Shown piece by piece: positions 1 to 7,381 of a DNA stretch of 15,147 nucleotides (positions within the stretch are counted from its first letter, which is position 1; each line of letters starts with the position of its first letter). Origin of the DNA: Bacteroidales bacterium (GTDB lineage: Bacteria; Bacteroidota; Bacteroidia; Bacteroidales; Tenuifilaceae); NCBI GenBank assembly GCA_020636845.1, contig JACJXD010000015.1:1-15147 (forward strand). The letters run 5' to 3'. The position numbers and the translations under genes are program-made. Below the pieces are notes generated by a model. The model was not told the DNA's origin. It searched no databases and worked only from the letters and a program-made list of their open reading frames with translations.

Positions 1-2
1 CG

Positions 3-110
3 ATTATTGTTCAATCGAGTGGAAAAGAGTATGCAATACCATCGTTAATCCACGGAATCGTTTTAACCATTTTAGTTCCATTCATTGTTACATTTTTTCT
101 ATCTATTTGA
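3..110 (+). CDS. C-terminal end of an integral membrane protein (partial)
   Basis: An open frame enters from the left edge and stops at a TGA at 108-110, leaving about 35 codons. The residues are a short polar stretch (SSGKEYAIPS) followed by a strongly hydrophobic segment (VLTILVPFIVTFFLSI) that runs to the C terminus, which is typical of the last transmembrane helix of a transporter or permease. Too little is present to name the family. The next gene starts 69 bases later. No hairpin terminator is seen between them. Confidence 0.5.
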   Translation: MIVQSSGKEYAIPSLIHGIVLTILVPFIVTFFLSI

Positions 111-179
111 TTTTTCTTGGTTAATTTTGCAACAAATCGTTAAAAACAACTTGCTTATTTCACATAAATTTTAATTAAG

Positions 180-977
180 ATGAGAAAAATATTTAACAGC
201 ATTTTTGCCGTAACACTAGGAATTATCCTTATTACATCGTGCAATACGAAAACAGACGAAAAGACTCAAAACCAAGATTACCTAATATATGCCACAATTT
301 GGTATCAGCATTCTCCTGAAATGAAGGCGCTATACCTTCAGGGATTTAATATTGCCTCGGAAAATTTAAAACTTTTTGCAAAGCAAAAAACTAAAAGGCC
401 TAAAGCGGTTGTAGTGGACATTGACGAAACCATGCTAAATAATGTTCCGTTTCAGGCACAGGAAATAATTGACAATAAACCTTTCTCCTCGGATTTTTGG
501 AACGAATGGACTAAACTGGCAAAAGCCGAGGCTCTTCCCGGAGCGAAAGAGTTTAGCTTGCTTTGCGATTCTCTTGGAGTACAACTTTTTTACATTTCAA
601 ACCGAAGTACATCCGAACTTGACGTAACGGTACGCAACCTTGATTCCTTAGGATTTGCGTTTGCTACTCCCGATCACTTTCTACTTAAAGAAAACACCAG
701 CAGCAAGAAGGAAAGAAGAGAAAAGGTGATGGAAAATTACGACATTGTTATGCTTGTTGGCGATAATTTAGCCGATTTTACCGAAGTATTCGAAAGTCGT
801 GAAGACGATTGGGACTGTGGTTTAGTAAATCAGTATAAAAGTGAATTTGGTAAAAGGTTTATTATTCTTCCTAACCCAATGTACGGCGGATGGGAAAAGA
901 ACATTTATACTAAAAAAAGCATGACAGACATGCAAAAAGACAGTGCACAGCGCTCAGTTCTTATTGGTTTTAAGTAA
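180..977 (+). CDS. Lipoprotein acid phosphatase, HAD class IIIB (5'-nucleotidase e(P4) family)
   Basis: The protein has 265 residues. Residues 1-20 form a lipoprotein signal ending in a lipobox (ITSC), so Cys21 is the likely lipidated N terminus and the enzyme should sit on the outer or periplasmic face. The HAD motifs are in order. Motif I is D80-I-D82-E-T, with D80 as nucleophile. Motif II is the S140-N-R region. Motif IV is GDNLADF at 194-200 with D195 and D199. This matches the P4/class B-C acid phosphatase group, which removes phosphate from nucleotides such as NMN or AMP to allow nucleoside uptake. Length is normal for the family. The gene is flanked by a hairpin terminator and looks monocistronic. 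A TAATTTTG at 122-129 resembles a Bacteroidota -7 box, but no good -33 box lies at the right distance. The substrate is inferred from the family only. Confidence 0.9.
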   Translation: MRKIFNSIFAVTLGIILITSCNTKTDEKTQNQDYLIYATIWYQHSPEMKALYLQGFNIASENLKLFAKQKTKRPKAVVVDIDETMLNNVPFQAQEIIDNKPFSSDFWNEWTKLAKAEALPGAKEFSLLCDSLGVQLFYISNRSTSELDVTVRNLDSLGFAFATPDHFLLKENTSSKKERREKVMENYDIVMLVGDNLADFTEVFESREDDWDCGLVNQYKSEFGKRFIILPNPMYGGWEKNIYTKKSMTDMQKDSAQRSVLIGFK

Positions 978-998
978 TAGTTACAACTAATATGTCTT

Positions 999-1034
999 AA
1001 AAAAGGTCAAAAAATAAAAATTTTGACCTTTTTT
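999..1034 (+). terminator. Rho-independent terminator after the acid phosphatase
   Basis: A perfect 14-bp inverted repeat has arms AAAAAAGGTCAAAA (999-1012) and TTTTGACCTTTTTT (1021-1034) around an 8-base A-rich loop. The T-run of the right arm supplies the U-tract. It starts 21 bases after the phosphatase stop codon. Confidence 0.8.
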
Positions 1035-1049
1035 ATTTTATTGATTATC

Positions 1050-1063
1050 TGAACAATAGTTCA
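1050..1063. repeat. Short palindrome TGAAC-N4-GTTCA upstream of the aminomutase operon
   Basis: The gap 1035-1207 before the operon is very AT-rich and carries no ORF. It contains the perfect inverted repeat TGAAC-AATA-GTTCA, about 145 bases before the first ATG. It could be an operator for the operon, but a repeat of this size can occur by chance and no regulator is known for it. I did not find a convincing TTTG-N20-TAnnTTTG promoter in this gap, although one must exist here or upstream. Confidence 0.3.
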
Positions 1064-1207
1064 AAATAAGTTACTCAAAAAAAATTTTTTCTAATAATCC
1101 CAATTTTTTTTGTCATTACACAACAAGTGGTATTAAAAAGACGTATAATTGCAATAAATTTAATTTAAATATTTCGATTGTAAACAATTAACTATCTGAA
1201 AGTTAAA

Positions 1208-2488
1208 ATGAATAAAAATCAAAACGAAACGACCGTTTTAGTAAAAAACGAAGTTTCAATCGATGATGATGATCCTCCGCTTATTAAGAACACTTTATCT
1301 CAAAGCGGATTATTATCAACAGAACCAATAAATAATTGGTTAGACGCCTCTCTTAAATTTCCAATTTCCGATCGTAGTTTAGACTTTATCGCTAAAAATT
1401 ATCCTAACATCTCCTTAAACGATTGGAATTCGTGGCAGTGGCAGTTTAAAAACGGAATTACCTCCTTAAAAGCATTAAAGCAACTTTTACATCTCGGGAC
1501 AAACGAACAACAACCTCTTTTTGAGGAAAATGATTCTTTACCTCTTCGTATTACCCCATACTATGCTAGTTTGCTAGATGCAAAAAATCCTGAACAAGCA
1601 ATTCGTAAAAGTGTTATCCCTTCGCTTGCCGAAACAATTCTTTCCGAAGGTGAAGAGTCCGATCCTTTAAGCGAGGAACTTTGTAGCCCAGTTCCGTGTA
1701 TTGTACATCGTTATCCGGATAGAGTGCTATTTTTAGCAACCGGAGTTTGCTCAACTTACTGCCGATACTGTACTCGTTCGCACATGGTAGCCAAAGATAA
1801 GGTTCATTTTGGAACTTCAGCTTGGGATCAAGCAATAGAGTACATCAAAAATCATAAAGAAGTTCGCGATGTATTAATATCAGGAGGGGATCCGCTTACA
1901 CTACCAACCAGCAGAATAGAGTATCTGCTTTCCCGATTAAGGGCTATTAGCCATGTCGAAATAATTCGTATCGGAACAAAAGCCCCGGTAGTTCTACCTC
2001 AACGTATAACAACCGAGTTGACCAACGTTCTTAAAAAATATCATCCATTATTTATTAGCATACACTTTACACATCCTGACGAACTAACGCCTGAAGTTGG
2101 CGAAGCTTGCACCCGTTTAGCAAATGCAGGTATTCCATTAGGCAGCCAAACAGTCTTACTTAAAGGCATAAACGACAACGTGGAAACCATGCTAAAACTT
2201 ATGCAAGGATTGTTGAAAATACGTGTTCGTCCTTACTACCTTTATCAATGCGATCCTATACCGGGTTCGGCACATTTTAGAACCCCTGTTGAAAAAGGAC
2301 TGGAAATAATAAAAGGGTTAAGAGGTTGGACATCGGGATATGCTATTCCCCATTATGTTATTGATGCTCCTGGTGGTGGCGGAAAAATACCTTTGCTGCC
2401 GGAATACTATCAGGGAAGGGACGAAAAAGGAAGAGTCATCCTTAAAAATTATGAGGATAAAACATTCTACTACCCCGACTATGCTTAA
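1208..2488 (+). CDS. kamA: KamA-family radical SAM lysine 2,3-aminomutase
   Basis: The protein has 426 residues, about the size of clostridial lysine 2,3-aminomutase. The radical SAM cluster motif is C181-x3-C185-x2-C188 (CSTYCRYC). SGGDPL at 225-230 is the GGDP-type SAM-binding segment. The C-terminal DAPGGGGK motif contains K393, the expected PLP-binding lysine. Two aspartates that contact the substrate's epsilon-amino group in the clostridial enzyme (D293 and D330) align with D349 (in YQCDP) and D386 (in IDAPGGGGK). This favours L-lysine to L-beta-lysine activity over glutamate 2,3-aminomutase, where these positions differ. It is also not EpmB-like: the long N-terminal part and the tetraglycine PLP motif are of the metabolic type. 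It is the first gene of an operon, with the next gene starting 18 bases downstream. Beta-lysine as the product is an inference from conserved residues. Confidence 0.93.
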   Translation: MNKNQNETTVLVKNEVSIDDDDPPLIKNTLSQSGLLSTEPINNWLDASLKFPISDRSLDFIAKNYPNISLNDWNSWQWQFKNGITSLKALKQLLHLGTNEQQPLFEENDSLPLRITPYYASLLDAKNPEQAIRKSVIPSLAETILSEGEESDPLSEELCSPVPCIVHRYPDRVLFLATGVCSTYCRYCTRSHMVAKDKVHFGTSAWDQAIEYIKNHKEVRDVLISGGDPLTLPTSRIEYLLSRLRAISHVEIIRIGTKAPVVLPQRITTELTNVLKKYHPLFISIHFTHPDELTPEVGEACTRLANAGIPLGSQTVLLKGINDNVETMLKLMQGLLKIRVRPYYLYQCDPIPGSAHFRTPVEKGLEIIKGLRGWTSGYAIPHYVIDAPGGGGKIPLLPEYYQGRDEKGRVILKNYEDKTFYYPDYA

Positions 2489-2506
2489 AGCATAATTTTC
2501 AACGTT

Positions 2507-4294
2507 ATGTTTCGCATACGTCAGGTACTTAGCGACTCTTTTCCTAAGGACAAATGGGCAATAGAACAGGTAAAGGATATTTTAAAATCGCACTTTGCCG
2601 CCGTTGATGTAAAAAAGTTTGATCAAATTCCAGATCAATTGGTAAACCCGTTAAAGTACAAGTTTGCCACTAAGCTTTTTGTTGCCGATGACCTTAACGG
2701 AGCTGTTAAAGGTTTTGCACTGCTTTTTTATGCCCCAGACGTAAATTTTTGTTTCCTCGATTACATTGCAACGAGGAAGGATGTTACGTCCGGTGGCATT
2801 GGGAGTGCCTTATATCTAAAAGTACGAGACGAAAGCATTAACTTACATGCTGCCGGTTTATTTTTTGAATGTTTACCCGATACGCCGGAGTTATGCAAGT
2901 TAAGTAACCTTTTAGAAGAAAATAAAAAGCGTTTAAAGTTTTACGAACAATTTGGAGCACGTCCAATAATAAACACAAAGTACGAAACACCTTTGTCCGA
3001 ATCCGACGATTGTCCTCCTTACCTTGTTTTCGATAATCTTGGAAACGAAACCCCTTTAACCGGAAAGCACTTAAAAAAAATCGTTCTTGCGATACTCGAA
3101 CGAAAATACTCCGATTTGTGCCCTTATTCCTACATCGACATGGTGGTTAAGTCTATTCCTGAAGGGCCTGTAGTCCAAAGGGATTTTCTTTACATTAAGC
3201 GGGAGAAAAAGAGTATTCTCAAGTCGAATTCTCAAAAAAACTCTATTACGCTTGTTGTTAACGATAAACATACCATTCACCACGTAAGAGAAAGGGGATA
3301 CGTTGAAGCCCCCGTTCGTATTAAAAGCATTAAAAAGGAATTAGACAAGACTAATTACTTTTTTGAAGTTGAGCCAAAGGCTTTTCCCGAACATTTTATT
3401 AAAGAAGTTCACAGTCCGGCATTATACAACTACCTTAAAAATGTTTGTAAACTCATATCTCCAACAGATTCACTATATCCCTACGTTTTCCCAATACGAA
3501 ATGCTAACCGTCCTCCAAAGGATAAAACTTACGCTGCCGGTTACTACTGTATAGATACTTTTACGCCAATCACTCAAAATGCTTTTTTAGCCGCAAAACG
3601 AGGAGTAGATTGCTCGCTAACTGCTGCTGAAAGTGTTTTAGAAGGAATGCCTGCGGCCTATGCACTAATTCGTCCTCCGGGACATCATGCCGAAAAAAAA
3701 GTTTTTGGGGGCTTTTGCTACTTTAATAATTGTGCCATTGCAGCAAACATGATGGCCGATTACGGAAAGGTTGCAATTCTCGATATCGACTATCATCACG
3801 GAAATGGGGAACAGGATATTTTTTACTCCCGCAACGATGTGCTTACCATATCAATACACGGACATCCATCGTTCGCTTATCCCTACTTCTCTGGATACGA
3901 AAACGAAAAAGGCGAAGGCTTAGGCTTTGGATACAATGTTAACATTCCGCTCCCCGAAAATGTAATAGGAGTCGAGTACCGGAAAGCACTTAACGCTGCC
4001 ATATCAAAAATAAAATCGTTTAAACCCCAATTTTTAGTTGTTGCTTTAGGCTTGGATATTGCCAAAGGCGATCCTACCGGAAGTTGGACGCTTAACTTTT
4101 CCGATTTTTTCGAAAACGGGGCAATTATAGGTTCACTAAACTTGCCAACTTTATTTATACAGGAGGGCGGATACAGAAGCACAAGCATTGGAGTAAACGC
4201 ACGCAACTTTTTTAAAGGATTTGTTTCAACACATACGTCATTTAAACATTTATCGAACACAGAAAATGGTAATCGGTCTAACATACGATCTTAA
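2507..4294 (+). CDS. GNAT acetyltransferase fused to an acetylpolyamine amidohydrolase/HDAC-fold deacetylase
   Basis: The protein has 595 residues. Residues about 1-160 resemble a GNAT acetyltransferase, with the acetyl-CoA loop at SGGIGSAL (95-102) after a beta strand (FCFLDYIATR). A linker of about 80 residues follows. Residues about 247-575 form an arginase/deacetylase-fold domain of the acetylpolyamine amidohydrolase group. It carries RPPGHHA (389-395, general-base histidines H393/H394), GGFCYFNN (401-408), D-I-D428-Y-H430-H-G-N-G and D517 (in ALGLDIAKGDP) as zinc ligands, and catalytic Y556 in EGGY. All catalytic residues are present, so the domain should be active. The fusion joins acetyl addition and acetyl removal in one chain. 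It sits directly after the beta-lysine-forming enzyme, so the acceptor is probably an amine such as beta-lysine or a derivative. The last 29 bases overlap the next gene. Normal family lengths suggest two once-separate proteins; I see no frameshift. Confidence 0.85.
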   Translation: MFRIRQVLSDSFPKDKWAIEQVKDILKSHFAAVDVKKFDQIPDQLVNPLKYKFATKLFVADDLNGAVKGFALLFYAPDVNFCFLDYIATRKDVTSGGIGSALYLKVRDESINLHAAGLFFECLPDTPELCKLSNLLEENKKRLKFYEQFGARPIINTKYETPLSESDDCPPYLVFDNLGNETPLTGKHLKKIVLAILERKYSDLCPYSYIDMVVKSIPEGPVVQRDFLYIKREKKSILKSNSQKNSITLVVNDKHTIHHVRERGYVEAPVRIKSIKKELDKTNYFFEVEPKAFPEHFIKEVHSPALYNYLKNVCKLISPTDSLYPYVFPIRNANRPPKDKTYAAGYYCIDTFTPITQNAFLAAKRGVDCSLTAAESVLEGMPAAYALIRPPGHHAEKKVFGGFCYFNNCAIAANMMADYGKVAILDIDYHHGNGEQDIFYSRNDVLTISIHGHPSFAYPYFSGYENEKGEGLGFGYNVNIPLPENVIGVEYRKALNAAISKIKSFKPQFLVVALGLDIAKGDPTGSWTLNFSDFFENGAIIGSLNLPTLFIQEGGYRSTSIGVNARNFFKGFVSTHTSFKHLSNTENGNRSNIRS

Positions 4295-5261
4295 AAGCAC
4301 TTACCTTAAAAATGGTTTTAGCCAGGAAGAGGTAGCCGAATTCGATTCGGAAAGCACAATTGAAGGTATCGAAAAAGCACTTCACGAATTGGGATTCGAA
4401 ACCGAGCGTATTGGAAATGTTTACGAGCTTGTATCGGCTATAAGTAACGGTAAAAAATGGGACTTGGTCTTCAATATTGCCGAAGGGTTATATGGAGTTG
4501 GTCGGGAAGCCCAAGTTCCGGCAATCCTTGATGCCTACAAAATTCCGTATATTTTTTCCGATCCCCTTGTACTGAGCCTAACGTTACATAAGGGATTAAC
4601 CAAGCATGTTATCAGGGATAACGGTATTCCTACTGCCCCTTTTGTAACAATAAATACAATATCGGAGGTTGAAAATGTTGAACTAAACTATCCTCTATTT
4701 GTGAAACCCGCCGCTGAGGGAACGGGAAAGGGAATAACCAACAAATCGCTTGTTCGTTCTAAAGCAGAACTTTTGGCTATTGTAAGCGAATTGCTTCAAA
4801 AATTTAATCAGCCCGTTTTAGTTGAAGAATTTCTTCCAGGTCGAGAATTCACGGTTGGCATAGTTGGAACCGGCAGCACAAGTTATCCTGTTGGAATAAT
4901 GGAAATTAGCATTACGGATAAATCGGCCGATACAATTTACTCTATGTTCGTAAAAGAAAACTATGTAAACCGTGTAGAATACACCGTTCCCGAAGATACT
5001 GTTACACAGCAATGCTATAAAGTGGCGTTAGATGCATGGAGAGTTCTTGGATGTAAAGATGCCGGGCGCGTTGACTTGAGAATGGATAAAAATGGTGTGC
5101 CAAACTTTATAGAAGTTAATCCTCTTGCAGGACTAAACTATGTATATTCCGATTTGCCAATATTGGCTTATAAAGCAGGCTATAGTTACACACAACTAAT
5201 TAGCGAAATAGTTACATCGGCTTTAAAACGGTTAAAGTTAAATACGATTACCAATGAATAA
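4266..5261 (+). CDS. ATP-grasp ligase, D-Ala-D-Ala ligase-like (first of pair)
   Basis: The protein has 331 residues from the ATG at 4266. An in-frame ATG at 4221 would add 15 residues unlike the family start and overlap the upstream deacetylase further, while MVIGLTYDL is a typical first beta strand. ATP-grasp features in order are FNIAEG (69-74), the nucleotide-binding KPAAEGTGKGI (147-157, K147), VEEFLPGREFTVG (186-198), the metal-site strand GRVDLRMD (267-274, D270) and FIEVNPLAGLN (281-291, E283 and N285). The fold forms an amide bond between a carboxylate and an amine through an acyl phosphate. Ddl enzymes have N-x-x-P-G-M at the last motif, where the second substrate sits. Here it reads NPLAGLN, so D-Ala-D-Ala is an unlikely product. 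The gene overlaps the upstream gene by 29 bases and the next by 8, indicating translational coupling. Confidence 0.85.
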   Translation: MVIGLTYDLKSTYLKNGFSQEEVAEFDSESTIEGIEKALHELGFETERIGNVYELVSAISNGKKWDLVFNIAEGLYGVGREAQVPAILDAYKIPYIFSDPLVLSLTLHKGLTKHVIRDNGIPTAPFVTINTISEVENVELNYPLFVKPAAEGTGKGITNKSLVRSKAELLAIVSELLQKFNQPVLVEEFLPGREFTVGIVGTGSTSYPVGIMEISITDKSADTIYSMFVKENYVNRVEYTVPEDTVTQQCYKVALDAWRVLGCKDAGRVDLRMDKNGVPNFIEVNPLAGLNYVYSDLPILAYKAGYSYTQLISEIVTSALKRLKLNTITNE

Positions 5262-6222
5262 AAAGGCAATAATTCTATTTAACAAGCTTTCTAAAAATGC
5301 GAAAGCCGATGAAAAAGACGTTTTAGACCAAGTTGAATTAGTGTCGAATGCGCTTACCGCACTCAACTACGAACCAATTGCCGTTCCTCTTTCACTAAAT
5401 TTGAAAAAGGGTGTAAAAAAAATTAAAGAAGTTAATCCTGATTTAATTTTCAATTTAGTTGAATCTATTAACAACAAAGGTCGCTTATTACACTTTTCTC
5501 CCACGTTGTTAGATACTCTTGGTATTCCTTACACAGGCTCACATACCGATGCAATTTATATAACAACCAATAAGGTTTTAGCAAAAAAAATGCTCTTATC
5601 GGCAGGGCTACCTACATCTAAGTGGTTTAGACCAACCTCATTCGTTCCTGAAAAAAGCAAAAAATACATACTAAAACCAATTTGGGAGGAAGGATCGTTA
5701 GATCTTGACGAAAGTTCGGTGTTCGATTGGAATAACAACAAGATAATTGACAGCCTTCGCCAATTAAACAGCGAATCTTACTACATTGAAGAATTCATCG
5801 ACGGAAGAGAATTTAACATATCGATTCTTGCTTCGAAAAATGGTCCTCAGGTTTTGCATCCCGCCGAAATTCAATTTATCGATTATCCAAATAACAAGCC
5901 AAAAGTTGTTGGATACACGGCCAAGTGGAACGAAGAGTCGTTCGAGTATCAACACACACAACGAACATTTTCCTTTGAAGCAAAAGATGGCGAACTTCTT
6001 AATTCGTTAAAGGATATTTGCATTAAAACATGGGAAACTTTGAATTTACGAGGATATGTAAGAGTTGATTTCAGAATAGATAATAACAATAATCCTTACA
6101 TACTCGAGGTAAACGCCAATCCTTGTATTTCGCCGGATAGCGGTTTTATTGCAGCATGTGAACAAGAAGGAATTGGCACTACGGCAATGGTAAAACGAAT
6201 TGTCGAAGATGCTCTCCGCTAA
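5254..6222 (+). CDS. ATP-grasp ligase, D-Ala-D-Ala ligase-like (second of pair)
   Basis: The protein has 322 residues. The start ATG overlaps the end of the previous gene by 8 bases (ATGAATAA). ATP-grasp motifs are FNLVES (66-71), KPIWEEGSLDLD (141-152), YIEEFIDGREFN (177-188), YVRVDFRID (268-276) and ILEVNANPCIS (283-293, with E285 and N287). It has the same overall plan as its upstream neighbour but is clearly diverged, so this is an old paralogous pair rather than a recent duplication. The acceptor-site motif NANPCIS again differs from the N-x-x-P-G-M of true Ddl. The likely job is a second amide bond on the same product, or joint work with the first ligase as a pair. The substrate is unknown. 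An alternative is that one of the two acts on a carboxylate that is not an amino acid. Confidence 0.84.
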   Translation: MNKKAIILFNKLSKNAKADEKDVLDQVELVSNALTALNYEPIAVPLSLNLKKGVKKIKEVNPDLIFNLVESINNKGRLLHFSPTLLDTLGIPYTGSHTDAIYITTNKVLAKKMLLSAGLPTSKWFRPTSFVPEKSKKYILKPIWEEGSLDLDESSVFDWNNNKIIDSLRQLNSESYYIEEFIDGREFNISILASKNGPQVLHPAEIQFIDYPNNKPKVVGYTAKWNEESFEYQHTQRTFSFEAKDGELLNSLKDICIKTWETLNLRGYVRVDFRIDNNNNPYILEVNANPCISPDSGFIAACEQEGIGTTAMVKRIVEDALR

Positions 6223-6238
6223 CAACAAGTAAAATACC

Positions 6239-6730
6239 ATGAAACTAGAAGATTTAACATTCCGCCATAACGTACAGGATTCTGACAAAGAAGCGGTTAA
6301 AGAAATCGTATCATCAACAAACTTTTTTAAACCGTACGAAATTCCTGTTGCCGTAGAGCTTGTCGAAGAAGCACTTATCAAAGGTGATGAAAGCGGTTAT
6401 GAGTTCATTTTTGCAGAATTACATGGGCAACCTGTTGCTTACGCTTGTTTTGGGAAAACGCCTTGTACTAAAAGCAGCTTCGATTTATACTGGATTGCAA
6501 CGCTTAACAGTTATAGAGGGTTGGGAATTGGCAAGTTGGTTTTACAAAAAACCGAAAAAAAAATTTCTGAACTGAACGGGAAGCGTATTTATATCGAAAC
6601 CTCATCTACTCAACTATACTTACCTACTCGGAAATTTTACCTAAACAATGGGTATAAAGAGGAAGCCGTTTTGGAAAATTTTTACGACGATAACGATAGT
6701 AAGGTGATCTATTCGAAAGTATTACTTTAA
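6239..6730 (+). CDS. Stand-alone GNAT family N-acetyltransferase
   Basis: The protein has 163 residues and is a single GNAT domain. A strand (FDLYWIATLN, 81-90) leads into the acetyl-CoA pyrophosphate-binding loop R93-G-L-G-I-G98, and the C-terminal KFYLNNGYK segment (132-140) is typical of GNAT motif B. It starts 16 bases after the second ATP-grasp gene and is the last gene of the five-gene operon. It is the second acetyltransferase in the operon, besides the N-terminal domain of the fusion. It may acetylate the final ligated product or a beta-amino acid, comparable in idea to the beta-lysine acetyltransferase AblB of methanogens. I cannot assign orthology to AblB from sequence alone. No strong terminator follows before the Lrp-type gene, so some read-through is possible. 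Confidence 0.85.
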   Translation: MKLEDLTFRHNVQDSDKEAVKEIVSSTNFFKPYEIPVAVELVEEALIKGDESGYEFIFAELHGQPVAYACFGKTPCTKSSFDLYWIATLNSYRGLGIGKLVLQKTEKKISELNGKRIYIETSSTQLYLPTRKFYLNNGYKEEAVLENFYDDNDSKVIYSKVLL

Positions 6731-6803
6731 AAGCATCCTATATCTTTTAATCATCAACTGTTTAATAAGAGAACGGTTACTCTTTTATCTCACAATAAAG
6801 TAA

Positions 6804-6823
6804 AGCATTAAAAAATTGATGCT
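6804..6823 (+). repeat. Short hairpin in the gap before the Lrp-family gene
   Basis: Arms AGCATTAA (6804-6811) and TTGATGCT (6816-6823) pair over 8 positions with one G-T wobble around an AAAA loop. There is no T-run after it, so it is a poor terminator. It may be a regulatory site or a weak processing structure between the operon and the regulator gene. Confidence 0.3.
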
Positions 6824-6832
6824 AAATAGTGT

Positions 6833-6856
6833 AATATAACTATAAAGTGTTATATT
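6833..6856. promoter_or_regulatory. Inverted repeat, candidate operator for the Lrp-family gene
   Basis: A perfect 8-bp inverted repeat, AATATAAC-N8-GTTATATT, ends 33 bases before the regulator ATG. Its right half overlaps TATATTTA (6851-6858), a near match to the TAnnTTTG -7 element. An operator overlapping the promoter would suit autoregulation, which is common for Lrp/AsnC proteins. The region is very AT-rich, so chance is a real alternative. Confidence 0.35.
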
Positions 6857-6889
6857 TATACGTTAAAATATTTCAAATTGTAACGTTCA

Positions 6890-7375
6890 ATGTCAGACAA
6901 GTACAAAGTTGATGCTATAGACCAAAAGATTCTATCGTATCTGGTAAAAAACGCTCGAATGCCTTTTCTTGAAATTGCCCGTGAATGTGGTATTTCGGGA
7001 GCAGCAATTCATCAGCGTGTAAAAAAAATGGAAGAGGCTGGAATAATTGCCGGTTCAAGAATGATTGTAAAGCCTAAAGCTTTAGGTTTTGATGTATGTG
7101 CATTTGTTGGAGTGCAATTAGTATCCACAAATCAGTATTCCGGTGTAATTGAGGAATTAAAATTAATGCCAGAAGTTGTTGAATGTCATTTTATTACCGG
7201 AGAACATGCTTTGCTTATAAAAATTTTCTGCCGCGATAACGAACATCTTATGGATGTTCTGGTAAACACAATTCAAAATATTCCAGGAATTTCAAAAACG
7301 GAAACTTTAATATCGCTCGATCAGGCTATTGAGCGTCCGGTTTATGTAAAAGATAAAAGCGTTGTTCGCGAATAA
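6890..7375 (+). CDS. Lrp/AsnC family transcriptional regulator
   Basis: The protein has 161 residues with the standard two-part layout. An N-terminal winged helix-turn-helix (about 8-55) has DQKILSYL, the recognition region CGISGAAIHQRVKKMEEAG (33-51) and the typical IIAGSRMIV wing. A C-terminal RAM/amino-acid-binding domain (about 66-146) includes VECHFITGEHALLI (97-110). These proteins form octamers that change DNA binding when they bind an amino acid or related metabolite. The gene lies 159 bases after the aminomutase operon on the same strand and has an inverted repeat in its upstream region. It could regulate that operon, perhaps sensing lysine or its derivative. It could equally be a general regulator placed there by chance. 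The gene ends at a bidirectional terminator. Confidence 0.93.
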   Translation: MSDKYKVDAIDQKILSYLVKNARMPFLEIARECGISGAAIHQRVKKMEEAGIIAGSRMIVKPKALGFDVCAFVGVQLVSTNQYSGVIEELKLMPEVVECHFITGEHALLIKIFCRDNEHLMDVLVNTIQNIPGISKTETLISLDQAIERPVYVKDKSVVRE

Positions 7376-7381
7376 AAAAAT

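Noticed and set aside
1208..2488. EpmB-type or glutamate 2,3-aminomutase identity for the radical SAM enzyme
   Set aside because: Length and the DAPGGGGK motif fit metabolic KamA, and both lysine-binding aspartates are kept.
4221..4265. Upstream ATG for the first ATP-grasp gene
   Set aside because: The extra 15 residues do not resemble a ligase N terminus, whereas the ATG at 4266 begins directly with the first beta strand.
3883..4284. 133-codon minus-strand open frame inside the deacetylase domain
   Set aside because: It is opposite a strongly conserved enzyme domain, has no recognisable motif and is explained by the composition of the real gene.
6046..6381. 111-codon minus-strand open frame across the ATP-grasp/GNAT junction
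   Set aside because: It spans two real genes on the other strand and shows no protein family features.
6767..6786. AAGAG-N8-CTCTT hairpin after the last operon gene as a terminator
   Set aside because: The stem is only 5 bp and AT-rich, so it is too weak to call.
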